This document shows positions 25,284 to 33,606 of a DNA stretch of 33,606 nucleotides, piece after piece. The translations under genes and the position numbers were made by a program. This DNA is from Blastocatellia bacterium (GTDB taxonomy: Bacteria; Acidobacteriota; Blastocatellia; UBA7656), in the NCBI GenBank assembly GCA_023265195.1, contig JAHFUG010000012.1:6185-39790 (forward strand). The letters run 5' to 3'. The first letter of the stretch is position 1. Every line of letters begins with the position of its first letter. The notes under the pieces were generated by a model. The model was not told where the DNA came from. It saw only the letters and a list, made by a program, of their open reading frames with translations, and ran no database searches.

Positions 25284-25539
25284 TCACTCTTTGGTGACCT
25301 GCGGCGTCTGTATGTTCTGCCTGAACACTGCACTAAGGCTGGCGAACCAAGCCTCGTAGACATCGCGATCCGCTTCCAGCAACTTCGCCGTCTTCCGCGC
25401 CCCGCGCCTGAACGCCGCGCGGGACTGCCAGTCCAGCGTGCTATGAAAGACGTCTTCTCGCATGATGAACTCGATCTTGGTTGCATCGTCGGGGCTGCAG
25501 CCAAGTGTCTTCGACGATCATCTCCTCGTAGGTGCTCAT
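25284..25539 (-). pseudogene. Frameshifted small gene between dndD-like and dndE-herA-like genes
   Basis: The ATG at 25539 with GAGGAGA 5 nt upstream (minus strand) starts MSTYEEMIVEDTWLQP, after which the frame soon stops. Removing one base from the CCCC run (GGGG at 25491-25494 on the plus strand) joins it to DDATKIEFIMREDVFHSTLD, then WQSRAAFRRGARKTAKLLEA and a TGA at 25284, giving 84 residues. The stop is 7 nt before the DndE-HerA start and the ATG is 16 nt after the dndD-like stop, so the three formed an operon. The product is small, charged and mostly helical, with no recognised domain. Its place suggests an accessory of the same modification system. Confidence 0.7.
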
Positions 25540-25555
25540 TGCTTCTCCTCTTCGA

Positions 25556-25996
25556 TCACAGGTCGCGGCCGAAGTAGTCGTTGGTAATCCGAACTTCGTA
25601 GTCGGTCCCTTCGGGCTTGCCGTGCGGGCGCAAGGTGTACACGCGAGCCAGTCGGTCGCCTATCGTTTCGAACATCGGCCCGTCAGGATCGACTTCGGAG
25701 TTGGTAGTGAGAATTATCGACTGATGCCCGCTCAGGTAGAGTTGATCCAGCACATTCGCTCTCACTTCCTTATCCAGGCGCGCGAAAGGAGTATCCACGA
25801 CGAGCGGAGGCACAAGTTTGGCTAGCCTGCGCAAGGCTTCATAGAAAGCGAGCATGCGAACCAGCCTCTGCCCGGCTGTGGCATTTGTCTCTTCCCAAGT
25901 GACCTTCTTGCCGTCGCGCCGAATCAAGGAACACTGCCATTGGCTACCCTGTCGCGGGTTTGTTTCCAACACTCGTAGGAGAGGAATTTGTTTGCG
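25556..25996 (-). pseudogene. 3' fragment of a dndD-like SMC-type ATPase gene
   Basis: About 140 residues remain of a protein family that is normally about 650-700 aa. The segment contains an ABC/SMC C-terminal half: NATAGQRLVRMLAFYEALRR in place of a signature motif, Walker B and D-loop PPLVVDTPFARLD, then SGHQSIILTTNSEVD. The VDTPxxRLD arrangement is what DndD proteins show. The N-terminal Walker A domain and coiled coil are missing, and the frame is closed by a TAG at 25997-25999, 231 nt or less from radC. A GTG at 25972 could start translation but would give a useless half-domain. It is upstream of the small gene and the DndE-HerA gene on the same strand, as in Dnd-type operons. Confidence 0.75.
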
Positions 25997-26040
25997 CTAC
26001 TCGGCGACAACTTATGCGTGCGCTTGACATGCAATAACTC

Positions 26041-26769
26041 CTAAACAACACCCAACTCCAAAGCCAATTCATCAAGCAGGCCGCTGTCCGCGAAGCTGAA
26101 GACCGACTCTTCGCCGATGATCAGATGATCCAGTATCTTTACCGCCAGCGGCCGCGCCGCTTTCATCAAGTCACGCGTCAAAAGCCGATCCGGTTTGCTT
26201 GGCTCCGTTGTCCCCGATGGGTGATTGTGAGCCGCGATCAGCGCGCTGGCGTTCACTTGCAGCGCGCGCCCAAGAATGATCCGCAGCGGCGGCGTTACCG
26301 AATCCACGGCGCCTTTTGCGATCAGCACGTCGTCCAGCAGCGCTCCTCGCCGGTTCAAGTAGAGGACTCGAAAGTGTTCCTCGGATAGTCCGCGCAGCCT
26401 GTCGCGCAAGTACTCCGCGGCGGCGGCGGTGCTCTTCAACACGAGATGACTTCGTTTCTTTGGAACCGAGACGCGGCGGCAAATCTCGACCGCCGCGAGT
26501 AACTGAGCGGCCTTCGCTCCCTTCAAGCCTTTTACGTCGAGCAAGGCCGCCACCGGCGCTTCAATCATCGCCCGCAAAGATCCAAACCGCTGCAAGAGCT
26601 GCCGCCCTAGTTCAACCGCGCTCGTGCCCCTGAGCCCCACGCGAAGGAGTATTCCGATCAACTCGGCGTCCGTCAGCGCGTCGGGCCCGCGTGACAGAAG
26701 CCGCTCTCGCGGCCTCTCTTCTTCAGGCCACGAGGCGATTCCTTTTGTTCTTTCTTTTATTGCTTCCAC
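26041..26769 (-). CDS. radC: RadC family protein (JAB/MPN domain)
   Basis: 242-aa protein with the RadC layout: an N-terminal helix-hairpin-helix region (about 30-100, ERLLSRGPDALTDAELIGILL, then LLDVKGLKGAKA) and a C-terminal JAB domain with the metal motif HNHPSG-x7-D (His181, His183, Asp194) and Glu131. The family was once tied to DNA repair, but the real function is unresolved; the JAB domain suggests metal-dependent hydrolase chemistry. The start codon is GTG at 26769; MEAIKERTKGIASWPEEERPRERL is the usual family opening. It is complete, unlike the Dnd-like remnant 44 nt or more behind it on the same strand. RadC genes are common near mobile or defence islands. Confidence 0.95.
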   Translation of the reverse strand: MEAIKERTKGIASWPEEERPRERLLSRGPDALTDAELIGILLRVGLRGTSAVELGRQLLQRFGSLRAMIEAPVAALLDVKGLKGAKAAQLLAAVEICRRVSVPKKRSHLVLKSTAAAAEYLRDRLRGLSEEHFRVLYLNRRGALLDDVLIAKGAVDSVTPPLRIILGRALQVNASALIAAHNHPSGTTEPSKPDRLLTRDLMKAARPLAVKILDHLIIGEESVFSFADSGLLDELALELGVV

Positions 26770-27095
26770 TCTTAAACCGCCGGCGCCGCTAAAATGATAA
26801 GCTCCGAATAAAAGCGCGGTCCGTTTTGCGGCATTAGATTATAAGCAAGTTCACACCATTTGCCATTCTCCTAAGCGGTGCTCGGCTGAAATTAATCCAC
26901 AGCCGTGTCGTTTAGAGTTCACGCTTCAGCGCGCCGCGGCCTGAAGGCTGAACTCTGAACGTCTCCCGCTCAGACATTGGCCCGTAGCGGGCAAGAAACT
27001 TCCGCCGAGCAACACTGGCTCGCCTCAATAAGAACTCGGTTTAGATTGCGGATCACGCTGGCGTGAGCGGCGCGGATGGCATTAGGATATGCCGT
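26770..27095. other. Divergent intergenic region with repeat
   Basis: This gap separates radC and msrB and carries their promoters plus one copy of the GTTCACGCTTCAGCG repeat at 26917-27012. No gene is supported. Confidence 0.5.
26917..27012. repeat. GTTCACGCTTCAGCG interspersed repeat, copy A
   Basis: It begins GTTCACGCTTCAGCG and continues through GGCTGAACTCTGAAC, TTGGCCCGTAGCGGGCAAGA and CCGCCGAGC. The two copies at 28491-28660 match it nearly throughout, differing by scattered substitutions. The GTTCA start and TGAAC block are inverted, so the first half can form a hairpin. Confidence 0.85.
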
Positions 27096-27617
27096 ATGAA
27101 AGTCCAAACCCTTTCTTTGAGTGCAATCGTGCTCGTTGTCGCGGCAGCCGCAATAGCCGCCTATACGCGCGAGCCGGGCCAAAAGGCCGGTAGCGGCACG
27201 GACCAAAAAGGACATAAAATGCGCGACAAAGTCGTAAAGACCGATGAAGAATGGCGCAAGCAACTGACCGAAGATCAGTATTACGTCACCAGGAAGCACG
27301 GGACGGAGAGGGCGTTCACCGGTGAGTATTTCAACTCGCACGAAAAAGGCGTGTTCACCTGTGTGTGCTGCGGCTTGGAACTTTTCAAATCGGACGCCAA
27401 GTTCGATTCGGGAACCGGATGGCCAAGCTTCTGGAAACCGATCTCCGAAGACGCGGTCGATCTCAACACCGACAATAGCTACGGCATGAGCCGGACCGAG
27501 GTGCTATGCAGCCGTTGCGACGCGCATCTCGGGCACGTCTTCGACGACGGGCCGGCGCCTACGCACAAGCGCTATTGCATGAACTCGGTTGCTCTCAAGC
27601 TCGTCAAGAAAGAGTAA
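27096..27617 (+). CDS. msrB: Exported peptide-methionine (R)-S-oxide reductase
   Basis: MsrB reduces the R-form of methionine sulfoxide in proteins. The ATG at 27096 gives a 173-aa product with an N-terminal hydrophobic segment (about 5-24, [18 protein letters not shown]), so it is periplasmic or membrane-anchored; an open extension to 27063 is not protein-like. The MsrB domain covers about 47-170. It has the two zinc pairs Cys89/Cys92 (CVCC) and Cys138/Cys141 (CSRC), the SGTGWPSFW motif, GHVFDDGP and the catalytic Cys161 in RYCMNS. The length is normal for an exported MsrB. It is a single gene, convergent with a beta-barrel gene. Likely role: repair of oxidised envelope proteins. Confidence 0.95.
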   Translation: MKVQTLSLSAIVLVVAAAAIAAYTREPGQKAGSGTDQKGHKMRDKVVKTDEEWRKQLTEDQYYVTRKHGTERAFTGEYFNSHEKGVFTCVCCGLELFKSDAKFDSGTGWPSFWKPISEDAVDLNTDNSYGMSRTEVLCSRCDAHLGHVFDDGPAPTHKRYCMNSVALKLVKKE

Positions 27618-27686
27618 GGCGCCTGAACGGCTTGCGTTGCGCTTATCGCTCGCGCTTCGAGGAATCCTTCGAGGAATCAATGAAAA

Positions 27687-27707
27687 GGGCGGCCTCCGTG
27701 GCCGCCC
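27687..27707. terminator. Hairpin between convergent msrB and beta-barrel genes (short repeat copy 3)
   Basis: GGGCGGCC-TCCGT-GGCCGCCC has a perfect 8-bp stem and lies between two convergent stops, where it could act as a bidirectional terminator. The same sequence is the arm of the palindromic repeats at 20985 and 23529, so it is also a member of that family. No T-run follows. Confidence 0.5.
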
Positions 27708-27759
27708 GTTCCTGATTCGCCTCCGGCTTCAGCGGCGCGCAAGGGACTGGCCGCTGAGA

Positions 27760-28254
27760 TTACTTATCGCCAAATCGCCACACGACGCCGGTCGACAACC
27801 TGCCGTTGCTGGAGTTCGCGCCATTGTCGTGCAGCAGCACGTAGCTGACGTCGATGACGCGGATCGCGACGTTCTTATTCACCTTAACGTCGATCCCGCC
27901 GCCCGTCACCCACGCAAAGCCGGTGTTCGAGCCGCCGTTGCCGAAATGCGCGCCGCCGAACAGGGACTGGAAGTACGGGTTCAAGCGAGTGTTTCCTCTA
28001 TAAGTGAACTTCGGCCCGAAGGTAAAGGTGTGCAGCTTGAAGCCCTCGACATAGTGCCCGGCGAAATCGCCCGTCAGGCCAAACCACTTGTTGACGTTAC
28101 CCGTCGCCGAGACGTTCCAGCCGTTGAAGTTCGCGTCGAGGTTTCCACGAAGGTAAGAATAGCCGGTAAAGACCTCCGCCTTAGGATAGTCCTGCGCCGC
28201 TGCAAGCAGCGGAAGGCAGAGAACGATTCCACACATCAACAACATCTTTCGCAT
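27760..28254 (-). CDS. Small outer-membrane beta-barrel protein
   Basis: 164-aa exported protein. The signal peptide MRKMLLMCGIVLCLPLLAAA is cleaved before QDYPK. The mature part alternates aromatic and polar residues as in eight-stranded OmpA/OmpW-like barrels: AEVFTGYSYLRGNL, WFGLTGDFAGHYVEG, FTFGPKFTYRG, PYFQSLFGGAHFG, FAWVTGGGIDVKV, VAIRVIDVSYVLL, LSTGVVWRFGDK. The strand NVAIRVIDVSYVL with the GGGIDVK strand before it is the usual end of such porin-like domains. AGGGGAAACTT precedes the ATG on the minus strand. No peptidoglycan-binding domain follows. The function is unknown; structural or adhesive roles are common. Confidence 0.85.
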   Translation of the reverse strand: MRKMLLMCGIVLCLPLLAAAQDYPKAEVFTGYSYLRGNLDANFNGWNVSATGNVNKWFGLTGDFAGHYVEGFKLHTFTFGPKFTYRGNTRLNPYFQSLFGGAHFGNGGSNTGFAWVTGGGIDVKVNKNVAIRVIDVSYVLLHDNGANSSNGRLSTGVVWRFGDK

Positions 28255-28767
28255 AAGTTTCCCCTTTTGAAAATTGCGCCAAACTCACCATTGGTTCCGC
28301 GAAGACGCGTATCGCCTTAACCGTTGCCCGCCATTAGCCGCGCGGTCTTCACAACACGGCGAGTCTGGCCGCAAGAAAATCAGCCGTTAGGTATGGCGCG
28401 GCTTCGAACGTAAACACGCACTCAGTATGCCACATTCCAGGTTAGGCTGACGCGGATATCAGCCATCAGGCCCCGACCGTGATCGCCATTGTTCACGCTT
28501 CAGCGTGCCGCGGCCTAAAGGCTGAACTCTGAACATCTCGCGTCCCGACAATGGCCCGTTGCGGGTTCACGCTTCAGCGTGCCGCAGCCTAATGGCTGAA
28601 CTCTGAACATCTCGCGTCTCGACAATGGCCCGTTGCGGGCAAGAAACTTTCGCCGAGCGCAACTAGCTAGTACACCCAACCGCTGCATAAGATGAAGGAA
28701 GAAACCGGAAGAAACCGCGTCCGCTTGTGTCTAATGTTCATGTGGCCCTAATCTTACTGCTAAATAG
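28255..28767. other. Divergent intergenic region with tandem repeats
   Basis: No gene is supported. It holds promoters for the beta-barrel gene and the sigma-like gene, and two tandem copies of the GTTCACGCTTCAGCG repeat at 28491-28660. The sigma-like gene has no clear Shine-Dalgarno sequence. Confidence 0.5.
28491..28660. repeat. Two tandem copies (B and C) of the GTTCACGCTTCAGCG repeat
   Basis: Copy B starts at 28491 and copy C at 28565, a 74-bp period. Both share CACGCT-TC-AGCGTG (an internal perfect hairpin), GGCTGAACTCTGAACATCTC and ACAATGGCCCGTTGCGGG. Only copy C continues into GCAAGAAACTTTCGCCGAGC, as copy A does at 26917-27012, so B is a duplication of the first part. Confidence 0.85.
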
Positions 28768-29661
28768 ATGACGATCGGCGATTCAAAGACGGAACTTACC
28801 GAGCGTGAGATGGTGCGCGAGGCTCAGATTGGAGACAGGAGCGCCTTCAAGACGCTCTACGATTTGTATCGCGACCGTGTCTATACCGCGGCCTACTATT
28901 CGCTGAGAGACTCGCTGGCGGCGGAAGACACATTGCAGACCGTTTTCTTGAAAGTGCATCGGCGAATCGACCTGAGGCCGAACTTTTCCCGCTATGTGCA
29001 CGGCGAGTTACGGCCCGCGCGGCTCCGAAAAATCGAAGATCACCTCTTCGATTGCGGCGAGTGCCGCGCGAGACTTGCGCGCGTTCAAGCAATTCACATG
29101 CTGGCAAGTCAGTTGCCTCGCGAAGCGCCGTTTCGCGATCCGTGGGACGCAATCGAAGCCGCGCTTTCACCCACGCAGTCCCGGCGGCCGGCGGGCGAAG
29201 AGCGGGTACGGCCGGCCAGACTCAAATCGTTTTTGAGATCTCACTCCGTTGCTCTATCGCTCGGCGTCATCGCCGCTGTGCTGATCCTGGCTCTTGCTTT
29301 GGCGCTGGGACGTCACAAGGAGTCTTATTTAGTTGCGAAGGACGCGCTGGACCTGCGCGAGTTTCATCCGGTCAGTATTGCCGAAATGGAGCGAACAACC
29401 AGGCCGCACGTGGTGGCCGAGGGTTACGTCAGCGAGATGCGAATAAACGACGAAGACGGCGACTTGAGTTTCAAGCTGGTCGACGACCTCGGACAGGCCG
29501 GCCCCTTCATCGTGTGCGAGATCATCGACCCGATTAGAGTCGAGCCTCCATCCATCGGCAGCCGCGTACGCGTCTACGGAGTCAGCCGCTATGACAATCA
29601 GCGGAATCACAACTGGTATGAAGTCCATCCGGTATTGGGGATCGAGGTTGTGCGCCATTGA
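28768..29661 (+). CDS. Sigma-70 region 2 / zinc-finger anti-sigma chimera with OB-like C-terminal domain
   Basis: 297-aa single-pass membrane protein. Residues 12-70 (EREMVREAQIGDRSAFKTLY, then RDRVYTAAYYSL, AEDTLQTVFLKVHRRI) are region 2 of an ECF sigma factor, the part that binds the -10 element and core polymerase. Region 4 is absent: residues 72-103 (NFSRYVHGELRPARLRKIED, HLFDCGECR) are a zf-HC2 anti-sigma zinc finger with His92, Cys96 and Cys99. A membrane helix spans 162-180. The extracytoplasmic part, about 195-297, contains GSRVRVYGVSRYD and HNWYEVHPVLGIEVV and looks like a small OB-fold-type domain. In other genomes sigma and anti-sigma are two adjacent genes; here they share one frame. 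No Shine-Dalgarno is seen. It lies 154 nt before a TonB receptor. A deletion or assembly joint is possible. Confidence 0.8.
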   Translation: MTIGDSKTELTEREMVREAQIGDRSAFKTLYDLYRDRVYTAAYYSLRDSLAAEDTLQTVFLKVHRRIDLRPNFSRYVHGELRPARLRKIEDHLFDCGECRARLARVQAIHMLASQLPREAPFRDPWDAIEAALSPTQSRRPAGEERVRPARLKSFLRSHSVALSLGVIAAVLILALALALGRHKESYLVAKDALDLREFHPVSIAEMERTTRPHVVAEGYVSEMRINDEDGDLSFKLVDDLGQAGPFIVCEIIDPIRVEPPSIGSRVRVYGVSRYDNQRNHNWYEVHPVLGIEVVRH

Positions 29662-29815
29662 ACGAGTTTGAACCGAGACACCTCAACGAAATCTCAACGT
29701 CGTTTGGGGCTGTAAAGAATGACGTCCCGTTTTCAACTCGACGCCTTGGAATCCGCGCGGAACCCGAGAATAAATGAAACCACATCTTCAAAGTGAAACT
29801 TGAAAGGAATTCCAA

Positions 29816-32566
<2,751 letters not shown>

Positions 32567-32898
32567 GATGGTGGCGCTCGACACAAATGTCATACGGGAA
32601 AACCGATGATCGGCGCGGATCGCGTTACGCAGTCAGCGCAAATCAGCGGCTTTCCTCGTTTGGCGACTTGCGCCGAGCGCCACTAGTGGGTGATCGCGTA
32701 ATTTCCTCGGTGGGTGGTTCCGTACTCAATTGATGACACGGCCGCAATGCAGTGAGATCGAGACATCGTCGATGGAATTGAAGAGGCGCTTTATTGAAAT
32801 CGCGGTTAGCGGCGCCTCGCTTTTTGACGGTACGTACAAGGGGGAGCGAGGGCCGACGGCATAACAATGCTCGCTCGGCCCTCGCCGGGTTAGGAAAA
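32567..32898. other. Convergent intergenic region
   Basis: Contains the hairpin at 32846-32885 and, at 32664-32688, a short piece (CGCCGAGCGCCACTAG) that resembles the end of the GTTCACGCTTCAGCG repeat. An open frame through 32643-32867 is not protein-like. No gene is supported. Confidence 0.45.
32846..32885 (-). terminator. Hairpin downstream of the secreted-protein gene
   Basis: GCGAGGGCCGA at 32846-32856 and TCGGCCCTCGC at 32875-32885 form a perfect 11-bp stem with an 18-nt loop, starting 13 nt after the stop of the minus-strand gene. No T-run follows on the minus strand, so the role may be 3'-end protection rather than intrinsic termination. Confidence 0.55.
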
Positions 32899-33570
32899 TC
32901 AGTGGGTCACGAGCGCGGTCGCGGTAGAGGCTCCGCCGCGAGCAACGACCGAGCCATCCTTGTCCACTACAATCTGAGTCGACGCGTACAACTTGCCATC
33001 GCCGCCGCCGTCCGAGCTTACCGTTAGTTGAATGTAACCAGCGGAGCCTCCCGTGGGGGAACGGCCACTGGAACTTGCGCTCGTCGAAAACGGTTTCGCC
33101 GAAACCAGGTAGATGTTATAAGACGAACCCACCTTCGCCGACGCCGCCATGTTGATTGCGAAGGTCTGGCCGCCTATCGTGACCGAGCCGTGACTCGTCT
33201 TGTTGATGGCTTGCAGCATTGCTTCGGCACCGGACCCCTGAGCGGCGACTACTTGATCGACCTCTTCCCTTGTCGAATAACTGCCGATGTTCATCGTGAT
33301 CGTCCCGCCGCTTGTTCCGGAGCTTGCGGACGCTTCGCGCGCCCTGCCTCGTGTAACCGTTCCACTCGCCGTACCAGCCGAAGCGCCGGTGGCCGCCGTG
33401 TATGCGCCAGTCGGCGCTCTGTCCGACGTATCAACTCCAGCCGTTGACGCTGCCGCTTCGTGCACTCCGCGCCTCTGTTCGCCGGAAGCGTTGTCGATCC
33501 GTTGTGAAACGAGGGCGAAAGCCGTGACAAGAATAATCCACAAAATGGCGCGTTGAGCATGAAGGTTCAT
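32899..33570 (-). CDS. Secreted protein of unknown function with Ser/Gly/Ala-rich linker
   Basis: Signal peptide or anchor MNLHAQRAILWIILVTAFALV, then about 80 residues of Thr/Ser/Ala/Gly-rich sequence (AAASTAGVDTSDRAPTG, AATGASAGTASGTVT). A folded C-terminal half follows from about 88 (GGTITMNIGSYSTREEVDQV, LQAINKTSHGSVTIGG, NIYLVSAKPF, GYIQLTVSS, GKLYASTQIVVDKDGSVV). I recall secreted hypothetical proteins of Acidobacteriota with a similar half, recognisable by the TSYxTxEEVxxL and GxxYEAxQI-type strands, but this is from memory. ATG 33570 is preferred; AAGGAG lies 12 nt upstream, and an ATG at 33594 is possible and would give a further 8 residues. There is no catalytic motif. It is the last gene in the window. 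Confidence 0.6.
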   Translation of the reverse strand: MNLHAQRAILWIILVTAFALVSQRIDNASGEQRRGVHEAAASTAGVDTSDRAPTGAYTAATGASAGTASGTVTRGRAREASASSGTSGGTITMNIGSYSTREEVDQVVAAQGSGAEAMLQAINKTSHGSVTIGGQTFAINMAASAKVGSSYNIYLVSAKPFSTSASSSGRSPTGGSAGYIQLTVSSDGGGDGKLYASTQIVVDKDGSVVARGGASTATALVTH

Positions 33571-33606
33571 GTTTAGTGATGGCTCCTTGTTCATAGTGGC
33601 TTGAAA

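Noticed and set aside
24089-25504. Upstream extension of the DndE-HerA gene by 76 residues
   Set aside because: The extension is Arg/Ser-rich and is the wrong frame of the small gene at 25284-25539; the ATG at 25276 directly begins the DndE-like domain.
27687-27707. Specific single-purpose terminator
   Set aside because: The hairpin is identical to a dispersed repeat arm and has no T-run, so its role as a terminator is only one option.
27589-28320. Long plus-strand open frame of 243 codons
   Set aside because: It is antisense to the clear beta-barrel gene with its signal peptide and strand pattern, and begins in the msrB end; GC-rich codon bias on the opposite strand explains it.

Overview
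The window looks like a piece of chromosome from a moderately GC-rich Gram-negative soil bacterium, most likely an Acidobacteriota of the class Blastocatellia. This is inferred from the mix of large secreted S41, CocE and M36 hydrolases, a sorbosone-dehydrogenase-like protein, TonB receptors with an N-terminal carboxypeptidase-regulatory-like domain, and abundant palindromic intergenic repeats. No rRNA or tRNA was seen, so the assignment is not phylogenetically proven.

Layout. 1-4160 (+): an exported S41 C-terminal-processing peptidase and an exported CocE/NonD (X-Pro dipeptidyl-peptidase-like) hydrolase. 4462-5074 (+): a toxin-antitoxin pair, an AbrB/MazE-like antitoxin with a Doc-type Fic toxin. 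5171-13214 (-): a minus-strand block read as adenylate-forming enzyme, GT4 glycosyltransferase, small hypothetical protein, LolD/MacB-like ABC ATPase, TIM-barrel isomerase-like protein and a giant FtsX-type permease. 13868-17284 (+): M36 fungalysin-type metalloprotease and an LppM-like lipoprotein. 17358-19151 (-): an MsbA-like ABC exporter. 19649-23464 (+): a sorbosone-dehydrogenase-like beta-propeller protein followed after 12 nt by a TonB-dependent receptor. 23658-25996 (-): a decayed DNA-phosphorothioation-like (Dnd) island holding the 3' end of a dndD-like SMC ATPase, a frameshifted 84-codon gene, a frameshifted DndE-HerA fusion and the tail of a further unknown gene. 26041-26769 (-): radC. 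27096-28254: an exported MsrB convergent with an outer-membrane beta-barrel protein. 28768-32566 (+): a membrane-anchored sigma-region-2/zinc-finger anti-sigma chimera and a second TonB receptor. 33570-32899 (-): a secreted protein of unknown function.

The best candidates for something unusual are: (i) the DndE-HerA/DndD-like island with two independent +1 frameshifts and a hybrid junction; (ii) one gene in which sigma-70 region 2 runs directly into a zinc-finger anti-sigma domain; (iii) a palindromic repeat lying in frame inside the signal-peptide region of the first TonB receptor; (iv) a 195-bp palindromic array that fills the gap between two genes and supplies the stop codon of one of them; and (v) several other interspersed palindromic repeat families present in two or more copies.

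Functionally, most of the window serves the cell envelope: secreted hydrolysis of peptides and esters, uptake through TonB receptors, ABC export and substrate handling. The toxin-antitoxin pair and the Dnd-like remnant are the only defence-type or accessory modules.
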